From Candidatus Treponema equifaecale (GTDB lineage Bacteria > Spirochaetota > Spirochaetia > Treponematales > Treponemataceae): 32,117 nt of DNA. The notes beneath the pieces are model-generated. The model saw only the letters and a list, made by a program, of their open reading frames with translations, was not told where the DNA came from and searched no databases. Where the stretch lies: contig JAGHUJ010000149.1 in assembly GCA_018064905.1 (NCBI GenBank), forward strand, positions 1 through 32,117. The letters are read 5' to 3'. Position 1 is the stretch's first letter, and each line of letters starts with the position of its first letter. This document shows, one piece after another, positions 1 through 6,840 of the stretch. Both the position numbers and the translations under genes were made by a program.

Positions 1-1
1 C

Positions 2-181
2 ACCCAGTTTAGAATTCGTGCCAAAGGGAATTCCTATGTAGAGATTCCTGATGAAAGATTTGCAGGGTACCGAGAGGATCACTGGTATGTGGCTAAAGGA
101 ATTGAATCTGACGGAGGAGATTATCCTTACTCAAAATATGAATTTTATGGGTTCCGTGTTGTCCGTTCTAAGTTAAAATAA
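2..181 (+). CDS. C-terminal fragment of an FGE-sulfatase (SUMF1) domain protein
   Basis: The reading frame enters from the left edge and stops at TAA 179-181, giving about 59 residues. The fragment contains an aromatic, charged stretch and ends in GFRVVRSK. GFRVVR is the usual last strand of the formylglycine-generating-enzyme-like (SUMF1) fold, and the lipoprotein encoded at 12982-15144 ends almost identically (GFRIVRNAN). Most of the domain and any signal peptide lie outside the window. In spirochaetes such proteins are often lipoproteins that are not demonstrated sulfatase-maturing enzymes. The family call rests on the short C-terminal motif only, so a specific function cannot be given. 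Confidence 0.6.
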   Translation, partial: TQFRIRAKGNSYVEIPDERFAGYREDHWYVAKGIESDGGDYPYSKYEFYGFRVVRSKLK

Positions 182-216
182 ATAGTCACAGTGAAAAAAA
201 CGGACAAGGGGGTGGA

Positions 217-402
217 GTGGTTGCGCAGCAAGTGCGAAGCACCGGAGCCACGGAAGACTGGGCCCCAAATTCTTTTAAGTGCCAGGCTTCGATTATTGAA
301 AATCGGCTGATTGAATTTTATGGAGAAGAAAGGGCCTTTAAGATTATGACTGATATACAGGAGTATTTGTCGGCAAATTTTGAAGGTGTGTTGGAAAAAT
401 AA
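217..402 (+). CDS. possible small hypothetical protein
   Basis: A 61-residue frame starts at GTG 217, with a purine-rich AAGGGGG stretch just upstream that could bind the ribosome. Residues 20-61 (SFKCQASIIENRLIEFYGEE onward, ending in SANFEGVLEK) have a plausible soluble helical composition. The first 18 codons lie in a patch (about 211-265) much richer in GC than its surroundings, and this patch could be a repeat element rather than coding sequence. The frame stays open upstream into the previous gene, so this could also be the tail of a decayed gene. No family is recognised. The first hipB operator starts seven bases after the stop. Confidence 0.3.
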   Translation: MVAQQVRSTGATEDWAPNSFKCQASIIENRLIEFYGEERAFKIMTDIQEYLSANFEGVLEK

Positions 403-408
403 CACTCG

Positions 409-422
409 TTCCCGTTCGGGAA
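409..422. promoter_or_regulatory. palindromic operator O1 for HipB
   Basis: TTCCCGTTCGGGAA has perfect six-base arms around a two-base centre. An identical 14-mer lies at 458-471, with centres 49 bp apart. HipB-type antitoxins bind palindromic sites in their own promoter, so HipB binding is the simplest reading. The binding itself is inferred. Confidence 0.7.
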
Positions 423-457
423 AAATTATGCTAATTTTCAGGTTTTTACCCTAGATT

Positions 458-471
458 TTCCCGTTCGGGAA
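458..471. promoter_or_regulatory. palindromic operator O2 inside the hipBA promoter
   Basis: This is the second exact copy of TTCCCGTTCGGGAA. It sits immediately upstream of the -10 hexamer at 475-480, where the promoter spacer would be, so a bound dimer should block RNA polymerase. This is the arrangement expected for autorepression of a toxin-antitoxin operon. Confidence 0.75.
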
Positions 472-480
472 TGTTATGAT
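472..480 (+). promoter_or_regulatory. extended -10 promoter of hipBA
   Basis: TGT precedes TATGAT (475-480), giving an extended -10 element. The hexamer ends six bases before the ATG at 487, so initiation about 7 nt downstream would place the start codon at or very near the mRNA 5' end. No convincing Shine-Dalgarno sequence or -35 box is visible. Confidence 0.55.
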
Positions 481-486
481 GGATGT

Positions 487-720
487 ATGCGTATAGAAAA
501 CGTAAGTTCAATTTCTGCTGCCATAAAGAATAGAAGGCTGGAATTAGGATTGACTCAGGCTCAAACTGCGGAAATGTGTAATGTTGGGAAAAGATTTTTT
601 TCTGAATTGGAAAATGGCAAATCCACATTGCAGATTGATAAGGTGCTTAATGTTCTTGAAGTTCTGGGTATTAATCTTTATGCAGTTAGGCGCGAAAATG
701 ATTCAGGAGAAGTAAGATAA
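487..720 (+). CDS. hipB: HipB-like antitoxin, XRE-family DNA-binding protein
   Basis: This 77-residue protein carries an XRE/Cro helix-turn-helix at about residues 20-45 (GLTQAQTAEMCNVGKRFFSE, followed by LENGK), then a helix typical of HipB dimerisation (LQIDKVLNVLEVLGINL). HipB neutralises the HipA kinase and represses the operon. Its own promoter contains two identical palindromes that fit this role. The start has no Shine-Dalgarno sequence but lies six bases after TATGAT, which suggests a leaderless message. An alternative ATG at 483 is out of frame. The hipA gene follows in the same direction after a hairpin-rich 153-base gap, where the E. coli genes are tightly coupled. Confidence 0.9.
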   Translation: MRIENVSSISAAIKNRRLELGLTQAQTAEMCNVGKRFFSELENGKSTLQIDKVLNVLEVLGINLYAVRRENDSGEVR

Positions 721-755
721 AAACTCGCAGAAATAGTGCGATTTTTTATCTTTGC

Positions 756-814
756 AAAGTTTGCGTTGCAAACTTTCTTATTGGCTGTGCTTCTTCGCTT
801 TGGTGCAGAAGCAC
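756..814 (+). repeat. two consecutive perfect hairpins in the hipB-hipA gap
   Basis: AAAGTTTGC (756-764) pairs with GCAAACTTT (768-776) across a three-base loop. GTGCTTCT (787-794) pairs with AGAAGCAC (807-814). Together with the longer hairpin at 817-860 they fold nearly the whole intercistronic RNA. They may be repeat-element debris or RNA-processing/attenuation structures that lower hipA expression relative to hipB. Confidence 0.6.
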
Positions 815-816
815 GC

Positions 817-860
817 TAAAAAGTCACTCACAAATCTGAAGATTAGTGAGTGACTTTTTA
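817..860. terminator. 15-bp hairpin, attenuator or terminator before hipA
   Basis: TAAAAAGTCACTCAC (817-831) is perfectly complementary to 846-860, with a 14-nt loop that can itself partly pair (AATCT/AGATT). The A-rich left arm and the descending arm ending in TTTTTA resemble a bidirectional intrinsic terminator. No further T-run follows, and the hipA ribosome-binding site begins at once (GGGAGAAG, 862-869). It may set the hipB:hipA ratio. Confidence 0.6.
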
Positions 861-873
861 TGGGAGAAGTAAG

Positions 874-2115
874 TTGATTATTACAGTTTACTTTGGTTCA
901 AAAAAAGTTGGATCATTATTCTCTACTGATAATCGTGGAGTGGTTTTTCAATATTCAGCAGAATATGTTGCTTCAAAAGATGCTGTAGCTCTATCTCTTT
1001 CGTTGCCACTTCGAAACGAAGAATTTTCTCAAAAGGAATGTATGCCTTTTTTTGCAGGGCTTTTACCAGAGGAAGACAGTAGAAAACGTATTGCTGATTA
1101 TCTTCACATTTCTGAAACAAGTACGTTAAAACTACTGGAAGCTTTAGGCGGAGAATGTGCAGGGCTTATTACAATAACAAATGAAGAAAATCCGGAACTT
1201 GATAAAAGAATTTATGAATTTAATTCCGAGAACTATGAAGAATTATCAGACGATAGAATTGCAGAATACATTAGAAAGATGCCGGAGCGTCCATTAATAA
1301 AAGCGGATGAAAAATTGCGCCTTTCTTTGGCAGGTGCACAGGAAAAATTATCTTTGGCTAAGATTAACGGGAAATGGTATCTTCCGTTGAACGGTGCTCC
1401 TTCCACTCATATTTTAAAACCAACAAGAAACGGTTCTCTGGAGACCCTTGCGGACAATGAGTACATATGTATGAAGATTGCTTCTGGATTTGGTATTGAT
1501 GTTCCAAATGTAGATTTAATTGAATTTAGTGGAAAAAAAGTCTTTATTATTCAAAGATATGACAGATTGATTGAGGGGACAAGTATAAAAAGACTTCATC
1601 AGGAAGATTTTTGTCAGGCACTTGGACTAATGAGTGAGCAGAAATATGAAAGTGATGGTGGCCCAGGTATCACTACAATTCAAAATTTAATAAAGAAAAG
1701 ATTTTCCAGACCAATTATAGATCAGCGCGCTTTTTTTAATATGGTTGCATTTAATTTTCTTGTTGGAAACTGCGACAGTCATGGCAAAAATTATTCTGTT
1801 CTTTATAAAAATGGATTGGTTCAATTAGCACCAATGTATGACGCTGTTTCAACTTGTGTATATTCAGGTTTGGCAGATAAGCTTTCTATGAAAATAGGCA
1901 ATCATTTTGAATTAGGAAAAGTTTCAAGGTCTGACTTTGATATTGTTTGCGAAAATTGTGGAGTATCTGGTTCAGTTTTTGAAAAAATTTTCAAAACTTT
2001 CAAAAAGGCAAGTTCTTCTGTAGAAGAGTCTTTGCTTACTGATGAAAAAATAAATAGGGAACTATGTGCAAAGATTTTTGACGGAATTAGGTCAAGAATA
2101 GGACTGTTTTTTTGA
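874..2115 (+). CDS. hipA: HipA-like serine/threonine kinase toxin
   Basis: This is a HipA-family kinase of about 413 residues, close to the 440 of E. coli HipA. In that family the toxin phosphorylates a translation factor such as glutamyl-tRNA synthetase and causes growth arrest. The N-terminal subdomain starts MIITVYFGSKKVGSL. The ATP-binding loop is SLAGAQEKLSL (about residues 151-161), whose serine matches the autophosphorylated one of E. coli HipA. The catalytic loop is GNCDSHGKN (Asp about 301, Asn about 306), and the metal-binding aspartate is in APMYDAVST (about 323). I choose TTG 874 because GGGAGAAG lies five bases upstream. A GTG at 850 would lie inside the hairpin and add eight unconserved residues. 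All catalytic motifs are intact, so the toxin is probably active. Confidence 0.92.
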   Translation: MIITVYFGSKKVGSLFSTDNRGVVFQYSAEYVASKDAVALSLSLPLRNEEFSQKECMPFFAGLLPEEDSRKRIADYLHISETSTLKLLEALGGECAGLITITNEENPELDKRIYEFNSENYEELSDDRIAEYIRKMPERPLIKADEKLRLSLAGAQEKLSLAKINGKWYLPLNGAPSTHILKPTRNGSLETLADNEYICMKIASGFGIDVPNVDLIEFSGKKVFIIQRYDRLIEGTSIKRLHQEDFCQALGLMSEQKYESDGGPGITTIQNLIKKRFSRPIIDQRAFFNMVAFNFLVGNCDSHGKNYSVLYKNGLVQLAPMYDAVSTCVYSGLADKLSMKIGNHFELGKVSRSDFDIVCENCGVSGSVFEKIFKTFKKASSSVEESLLTDEKINRELCAKIFDGIRSRIGLFF

Positions 2116-2177
2116 ACTTTCAAAATTTTCTTTTTATATTACTTTGGCTGTCAGAAATTTGATGGCTGGAGGTGCTG

Positions 2178-2630
2178 ATGGACGTTCAGGGATACATTAA
2201 GGCAATGGCGCGGGTGTTTGAGAGCAACGATGATTATGCTCCAGCTTTTTGTTTTGAAGACTGGCAGCTTTTTTCTGTTGATAGAGCGGTTCTGGTAAAA
2301 GAATATGCCGTTTCAAATCTTGACCAGCTTGGCGGCTCTGATGTTGAGCGGATTGCAAAGTGCGATCCTGCCATTGTGCTTGTGGGGCAGCGGGATTATA
2401 AAAATCATTCATATAAGATTTATTTTGACGGAGCCTTTGGCGGAATAAACCGTCATATTTTGACCATTGACGGCGAATGGGTTCAGGTGGAGTGTAATTT
2501 TTCTTCGCTCATGGCCTTTGCAGATTTTGTTGCAGAACGCCATGATGAAGATATTCAAAAATTGAAAGGTGGGGAAACGCTTCAGATTTCCTGGCTCAAT
2601 GAAGCTTGCCTAAACTGCAAGAATTACTAA
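2178..2630 (+). CDS. hypothetical protein (150 aa)
   Basis: This is a soluble protein of unrecognised family. The ATG at 2178 is preceded by GGAGG (2168-2172) with five-base spacing, which favours it over the GTG at 2172 that overlaps the Shine-Dalgarno. The sequence has an acidic N-terminal part, a beta-rich middle (KIYFDGAFGGINRHILTIDG) and a C-terminus with two cysteines (NEACLNCKNY). There is no signal peptide or membrane segment. It stands alone downstream of hipA, with a terminator-like hairpin about 70 bases after its stop. Coding potential is good but no function can be inferred. Confidence 0.65.
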   Translation: MDVQGYIKAMARVFESNDDYAPAFCFEDWQLFSVDRAVLVKEYAVSNLDQLGGSDVERIAKCDPAIVLVGQRDYKNHSYKIYFDGAFGGINRHILTIDGEWVQVECNFSSLMAFADFVAERHDEDIQKLKGGETLQISWLNEACLNCKNY

Positions 2631-2700
2631 GTTTGGATATTACAGCCTGGTGCTGTTTTGATGCCTGCGGCTGAAAGGTTACAGGCGGGTTTCGGGGTTT

Positions 2701-2737
2701 GGAAGTGGACCCAAGGAGTGGGAAACTTCCGCTTTTT
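2701..2737 (+). terminator. intrinsic terminator
   Basis: GGAAGT (2701-2706) pairs with ACTTCC (2725-2730), with an internal CCC/GGG pairing (2710-2712 with 2720-2722), followed by GCTTTTTT. It probably ends the transcript of the 2178-2630 gene. A smaller GCCTG/CAGGC hairpin lies just before it at 2663-2686. The rest of the 338-base gap before the next gene holds only the two hairpins listed next and an AT-rich stretch around 2836-2866 that could carry a promoter. Confidence 0.65.
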
Positions 2738-2873
2738 TATGTCGCTGTCAAAGTTCCGTAGAGTGCTGATTCCTTGAATGGCATAGCAAAGATCGTAGGT
2801 ACAATTATTTGCGTTAATCTTGATTTTAATTTTACTATATTATATACTCAAGATATATGATTTAAAGCAAAGG

Positions 2874-2907
2874 GGCTCTGTCGTAGATGGCAGAGCCTTA
2901 TTTTTTT
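2874..2907 (+). terminator. terminator-like hairpin 1 in the leader of the ATP-grasp gene
   Basis: GGCTCTG (2874-2880) pairs with CAGAGCC (2891-2897) around a ten-base loop, followed by TTATTTTTTT. It has the full form of a rho-independent terminator. It sits downstream of an AT-rich promoter-like stretch and only about 60 bases before the next start codon. Confidence 0.7.
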
Positions 2908-2911
2908 GAAC

Positions 2912-2957
2912 AAAGGCGTTCTGATTCAACTATGAGTCGGAGCGCCTTTTTGTTTTT
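2912..2957 (+). terminator. terminator-like hairpin 2 abutting the ATP-grasp ribosome-binding site
   Basis: AAAGGCG (2912-2918) pairs with CGCCTTT (2943-2949), and the inner ends pair imperfectly. TTTTGTTTTTT follows, leading straight into the GGAGG Shine-Dalgarno at 2959-2963. Two terminator-like hairpins in tandem immediately upstream of a gene could be insulation from upstream transcription or an attenuator. Confidence 0.65.
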
Positions 2958-2968
2958 TGGAGGTGCCT

Positions 2969-4287
2969 ATGGAAACTATGGATTTGCTGAATCACACAGA
3001 CACGGTCAACGAGCTTCTTGCAAGATACGGTGTCAAGTTCGGTATTTACAAGAATAATGTTTTTAAGGAACAGCTTTTTCCTTTTGATGCGATTCCACGT
3101 GTGATTGAAAAGTCTGAATTTGATTATCTTGAAAAAGGACTGAAGCAGCGAGTCGTGGCCCTCAATCTGTTTTTAAAAGATATTTATGGCGAAAAAAGAA
3201 TCGTAAAGGATAAAGTTGTTCCAGAAGATTTTATTTTTGCTTCAAGTGGATACATGGTGGAATGCGAAGGCGTTGTTCCGCCCAAGGGAATTTTTTCTCA
3301 TATTTCTGGTATCGATCTTGTTAAGGGAAAAGATAATCAGTGGTACATTCTTGAAGACAATCTTCGTGTTCCTTCAGGAGCTTCTTATCCTATGATTGCA
3401 AGAGATTTGTGCCGTCGTTCCAGCCCAAAAACTTTCCACGATGCAAGACTTGAAGACAACAGAAATTATGCTTCTCTTCTGCGCCGAACAATGGACAACG
3501 TAAATGCAGGCGGCCACACTGTCATCCTTACACCGGGAAGATTCAATGCCGCATACTTTGAGCATTCTTACCTTGCTGAACAGACAGGTGCACATCTTGT
3601 AAATGGTTCGGAACTGATTGTTGAAGACGACAAGCTTTATTTCATTACAGCCAGCGGAAAGCACGAAAGGGTAGGGGCTGTCTACCGCCGTATTTCTGAC
3701 GAATATCTTGATCCGATGAATTTCAATCCTGAAAGTCTGATTGGAATTCCCCACATCTATGATGTCTTTAGAAAAGGCAACGTGGCGCTTTTAAATGCTC
3801 CTGGAAACGGTGTGGCCGACGATAAGGGAATCTACTACTTTGTTCCAAAAATGGTCAAATACTATCTTGGCGAAGAACCGATTCTGAACAACGCGCCAAC
3901 TTATCTTCCATTCTATGAAGAGGATATGAAGTACGTTCTTGATAAATTTGATTCTCTTGTTTTAAAGGATGTTGCAGAAGCCGGCGGTTACGGTGTTGTA
4001 TTCGGAAATAAAATGTCTAAAGAACAGAAGGATAATTTCATCAATCTTTTGAAGGCAGAACCAAGAAGATTCATTGCTCAGGAAGTATTGATTTCCAGGA
4101 TCTGGACATTATGGAAAATGGGGAAGCAGTTCCTCGTAAAGCAGATTTAAGAGCATTCGTGCTTATGGCGGATGAACCGCTGGTCTGGAAAAGTGGACTT
4201 TCAAGTTTTTCACGGAACCCGGATTCATTTATTGTTAATTCTTCACAGGGCGGAGGTTTTAAAGACACATGGGTATTATCTCAGTAG
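2969..4287 (+). pseudogene. circularly permuted ATP-grasp protein (CP_ATPgrasp_2), single-base frameshift
   Basis: ATP-grasp amidoligases of this group are predicted to join amino acids or peptides through ATP-dependent amide-bond formation. ATG 2969 follows GGAGG at five-base spacing. The first frame shows family features: LEDNLRVPSGASYPM, YRRISDEYLDP, APGNGVADDKGIYYFVPKMV and LKDVAEAGGYGVV. Near 4085-4088 the frame shifts by -1, equivalent to one missing base after GAAGT. In the original frame the protein would end at 4150 with an unrelated tail. In the shifted frame family sequence continues (IDFQDLDIMENGEAVPRKAD ... SSQGGGFKDTWVLSQ) to TAG 4285-4287. The restored product is about 439 residues and overlaps the next start by 19 bases, the expected coupling. 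No slippery heptamer is visible, so sequence error or true inactivation is likelier than programmed shifting. Confidence 0.88.
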
Positions 4288-4934
4288 AACAGGCAGACAG
4301 ATTATATTGGTTGGGAAGATATACAGAGCGGGTGAACACGACAATCAAAATGTTTGGCCGCAGCTTTGACTCCATGATCGACGGAATCCCGGAAACTTAC
4401 GGGGAATTCTGCAAGATGATTGATATTCCTGACGTTTACGGCTCAATGGATGTTTTCAATAAAAACTATCCTTTTGACGAATCGAATCCAGATTCAATCA
4501 TCAGCAACCTGACCCGTGCCTACGACAACGCAATTGTTTTGAGGGAAAGCATTGGCTCTGAAACCCTTTCATACATTCAGCTGGCGATCTATGAAATGCA
4601 GAAGGCAAAAATCAGCGACTCTCCATTGATTGAGCTTCAAAAAGTTCTGGATTATCTTCTTGCTTTCTGGGGTGTTGCAGATGATCTGATTGATGATGAA
4701 AGAGTCAGAAACATCATCAAGGCCGGTAAGCGAATTGAGCGAATCGATCTGTATGCCCGTCTTGGTGCCGGCGGAAAGGAACTTATCCGTGAAGTAAGCA
4801 GAATGATTCCTCGTGTTGAACGCAGCGGCCTGAATTATGACGTGGACAACCTTATTAAAATTAAGGAAATGGTCAACAGCTCGGATGTTGATTTCTATGG
4901 TGTAGTTCAGGCTGTGGAATCGGTGTTCTGCTAG
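4269..4934 (+). CDS. alpha-E domain protein (DUF403)
   Basis: This is a 221-residue, mostly helical protein beginning with the family signature MGIISVEQADRLYWLGRYTERV and containing NLTRAYDNAIVLRESIGSET and the C-terminal IERIDLYARLG. Alpha-E proteins almost always accompany circularly permuted ATP-grasp and transglutaminase genes and are thought to act as scaffold or partner in peptide or amide synthesis. The biochemical role is not established. It is shorter than the roughly 310 residues usual for the family, but start and end motifs are intact. GGAGG lies upstream at a somewhat long spacing, and the gene overlaps the repaired end of the ATP-grasp frame, indicating translational coupling. 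Confidence 0.88.
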   Translation: MGIISVEQADRLYWLGRYTERVNTTIKMFGRSFDSMIDGIPETYGEFCKMIDIPDVYGSMDVFNKNYPFDESNPDSIISNLTRAYDNAIVLRESIGSETLSYIQLAIYEMQKAKISDSPLIELQKVLDYLLAFWGVADDLIDDERVRNIIKAGKRIERIDLYARLGAGGKELIREVSRMIPRVERSGLNYDVDNLIKIKEMVNSSDVDFYGVVQAVESVFC

Positions 4935-4946
4935 AATGGAGACAAA

Positions 4947-5780
4947 ATGAAAAACTTAAAATTCGATTACTCCTTTGTAATCAGCTATGAAACTGATGTC
5001 CAAAGATGCTATTACACAATCAAGGCAATTCCTCAGGACAGTGCAAGGCAGAAAATTCAGAATGTAGAAATCAAAATGATTCCTGAATCAAAACCTGAAT
5101 ACGGAACTGACTGTCACGGAAATAAATATGTCTGGGGTTGCAATCCGCTGCCTCATAAAATGTTCAGGTTCCACATTACAGGTGATGCTGTCTGCGGTTT
5201 GACTGATTACGAAGAAGTTGTGGAAGAAAATGAACTGATGATTTTCCGCCACGGAACAAAAGTAAATGGGGCTGGTGAAAAAATCTGCGAATATTACAAA
5301 AAGCTAGAGTCTGATTTGAATCTTGCGGCAATAGAATCGGAACTTGAAAAAGCAAAGGTCATAATGGAAAAGCTGCACTCAGATTTTGTTTACGAAAAAA
5401 ATATTACTGATGTTCAGACGACGGCGGAAGAAGCTTTTGAAAAGGGAAAGGGAGTCTGTCAGGATTTTGCCCATATCATGATTTCGCTTTTACATCTGGC
5501 TGGATGTTCGGCCCGCTATGTAACTGGATTTTTAACTGGAGAAGGTGCCACCCACGCTTGGGTAGAAGTTGCCTGCAATGGAAAATGGTACGGCGTTGAT
5601 CCATGTAACAATACTGACAATCTTGAAAGCTACATTAAAATCGGTGTGGGTCGTGATGCCAGCGAGTGCCAGATAAATCGTGGTGTAATGCACGGTGGCG
5701 GAGAGCAGAAACTGGAAACATTCCTTAGCGTTACTGATCGGGGACAGGGTTCAAACTATTTGAAAAAGGGATTTGTATGA
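4947..5780 (+). CDS. transglutaminase-like cysteine peptidase/amidase
   Basis: A 277-residue protein with an N-terminal beta domain (about 1-110, the bacterial transglutaminase N-terminal type) and a transglutaminase core. The catalytic triad is visible: Cys171 in GVCQDFAH, His203 in THAWVEV and Asp218 in GVDPCNN. In ATP-grasp/alpha-E clusters this enzyme is predicted to cleave, transfer or trim the amide-linked product. No signal peptide is visible, so it is probably cytoplasmic. The gene starts 12 bases after the alpha-E stop behind a GGAG site, and its stop overlaps the next start in an ATGA, indicating tight coupling. Confidence 0.9.
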   Translation: MKNLKFDYSFVISYETDVQRCYYTIKAIPQDSARQKIQNVEIKMIPESKPEYGTDCHGNKYVWGCNPLPHKMFRFHITGDAVCGLTDYEEVVEENELMIFRHGTKVNGAGEKICEYYKKLESDLNLAAIESELEKAKVIMEKLHSDFVYEKNITDVQTTAEEAFEKGKGVCQDFAHIMISLLHLAGCSARYVTGFLTGEGATHAWVEVACNGKWYGVDPCNNTDNLESYIKIGVGRDASECQINRGVMHGGGEQKLETFLSVTDRGQGSNYLKKGFV

Positions 5781-6721
5781 TAAGCACCATTGCAAAAGTA
5801 ATTCTTCCTGTAGATGAAATTCTGCAGATTAAAAAGAACAGAATCGTTCCTTCAAAAGTTACTGAAGGAATGAAGCGGATCAGCATTGTTACCGGTATAC
5901 ACGGCGATGAACTTGAAGGCCAGTATGTATGCTATGAACTTCAGCGCAGAATAAACGAAGATTTTGAAAGCCTAAAGGGAATCGTCGATATTTATCCTGC
6001 AATGAATCCCTTGGGAATCGATTCCATTGAGCGCGGAATTCCAGCCTTTGACCTTGATATGAATCGTCTGTTTCCTGGAAATGAAGATGGCAACATGACT
6101 GAATATCTTGCCGCAGAAATCATAAAGGATGTTTCAGGTTCGGATCTGGTAATGGATATTCATGCAAGCAATATTTATCTAACTGAAATTCCTCAAATCC
6201 GCATTAACGAGCTGAATGAAAAGGAGCTTGTTCCACTGGCGGAAAAATCCAATGTAGATTTTATCTGGGTTCACGGAGCAAGTACAGTTCTTGAAGCAAC
6301 CTTTGCCTACAGTTTGAACAGCACAGGGACTCCATGCCTTGTTGTTGAAATGGGCGTTGGCATGAGAATCACAAAATCCTACGGCGATCAGCTTGTAGAC
6401 GGAATTTTAAATCTGATGAAAGAAATGGGAATCTGGAACGGAAAGACTACGGAAGTTCGTAAACCAATCATTTCAAAAAATCCAGATGATGTCTGCTTTT
6501 TAAATGCTTCCACAGGAGGTCTTTTTGTACCGACCGTAAAGCACTGGCAGAAACTTAAGAAGGGAGATCTGATTGGTCAGATAATCGATCCTCTTGCAGG
6601 AAAAGTTCTTGATGACATCTACAGCCCAGTGAACGGTATTCTTTTTACAATCCGCGACTATCCTATTGTAGATGAAGGTTCATTAATTGGACGACTTTTG
6701 CGTGAAGAGGTGTTGAATTAA
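5777..6721 (+). CDS. AstE/AspA-like zinc carboxypeptidase family (M14-related) hydrolase
   Basis: A 314-residue member of the succinylglutamate desuccinylase/aspartoacylase family, zinc enzymes that hydrolyse N-acyl amino acids or terminal amide bonds. Zinc ligands are intact: His42 and Glu45 in IHGDELEG, and His129 in VMDIHAS. Glu191 in LVVEMGVG matches the catalytic glutamate. Substrate-binding motifs NPLG and DMNRLFPG are also present. A C-terminal biotinyl/lipoyl-like beta region (about 230-310) is typical of this subfamily. The gene overlaps the transglutaminase stop by four bases, so it should act in the same pathway, perhaps hydrolysing the amidoligase product. The substrate is unknown. 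Confidence 0.87.
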   Translation: MISTIAKVILPVDEILQIKKNRIVPSKVTEGMKRISIVTGIHGDELEGQYVCYELQRRINEDFESLKGIVDIYPAMNPLGIDSIERGIPAFDLDMNRLFPGNEDGNMTEYLAAEIIKDVSGSDLVMDIHASNIYLTEIPQIRINELNEKELVPLAEKSNVDFIWVHGASTVLEATFAYSLNSTGTPCLVVEMGVGMRITKSYGDQLVDGILNLMKEMGIWNGKTTEVRKPIISKNPDDVCFLNASTGGLFVPTVKHWQKLKKGDLIGQIIDPLAGKVLDDIYSPVNGILFTIRDYPIVDEGSLIGRLLREEVLN

Positions 6722-6723
6722 CC

Positions 6724-6771
6724 GGTGGTTGAGTCCTTCGACAGGCTCAGGAACCATCTGTCGAAACCACC
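6724..6771. repeat. REP-like palindromic element 1
   Basis: Outer arms GGTGGTT (6724-6730) and AACCACC (6765-6771) enclose perfect inner arms TTCGACAG (6737-6744) and CTGTCGAA (6758-6765). The core CTTCGACAGGCTCAGGAACC resembles palindromic repeats dispersed in intergenic regions of many bacteria. That match is from memory and was not searched. It lies between two co-directional paralogous genes, where it may stabilise or terminate mRNA. Confidence 0.65.
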
Positions 6772-6782
6772 ACAAAAAAAGA

Positions 6783-6821
6783 TTACAGCGATGGTTTCGA
6801 GAGCCTCAGCTGACGCTGTAA
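6783..6821. repeat. REP-like palindromic element 2
   Basis: TTACAGCG (6783-6790) pairs perfectly with CGCTGTAA (6814-6821). The 23-base loop contains GGTTTCGAGAGCCTCAG, which echoes the TTCGACAGGCTCAGG core of the element 12 bases upstream. Two such elements side by side form a BIME-like pair. Confidence 0.55.
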
Positions 6822-6840
6822 AATACCGCAGGAACTGAAA

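Noticed and set aside
145..405. 86-codon minus-strand frame opposite the small ORF at 217
   Set aside because: It is antisense to the 217-402 frame and the SUMF1 tail, has no ribosome-binding site, and its composition looks random.
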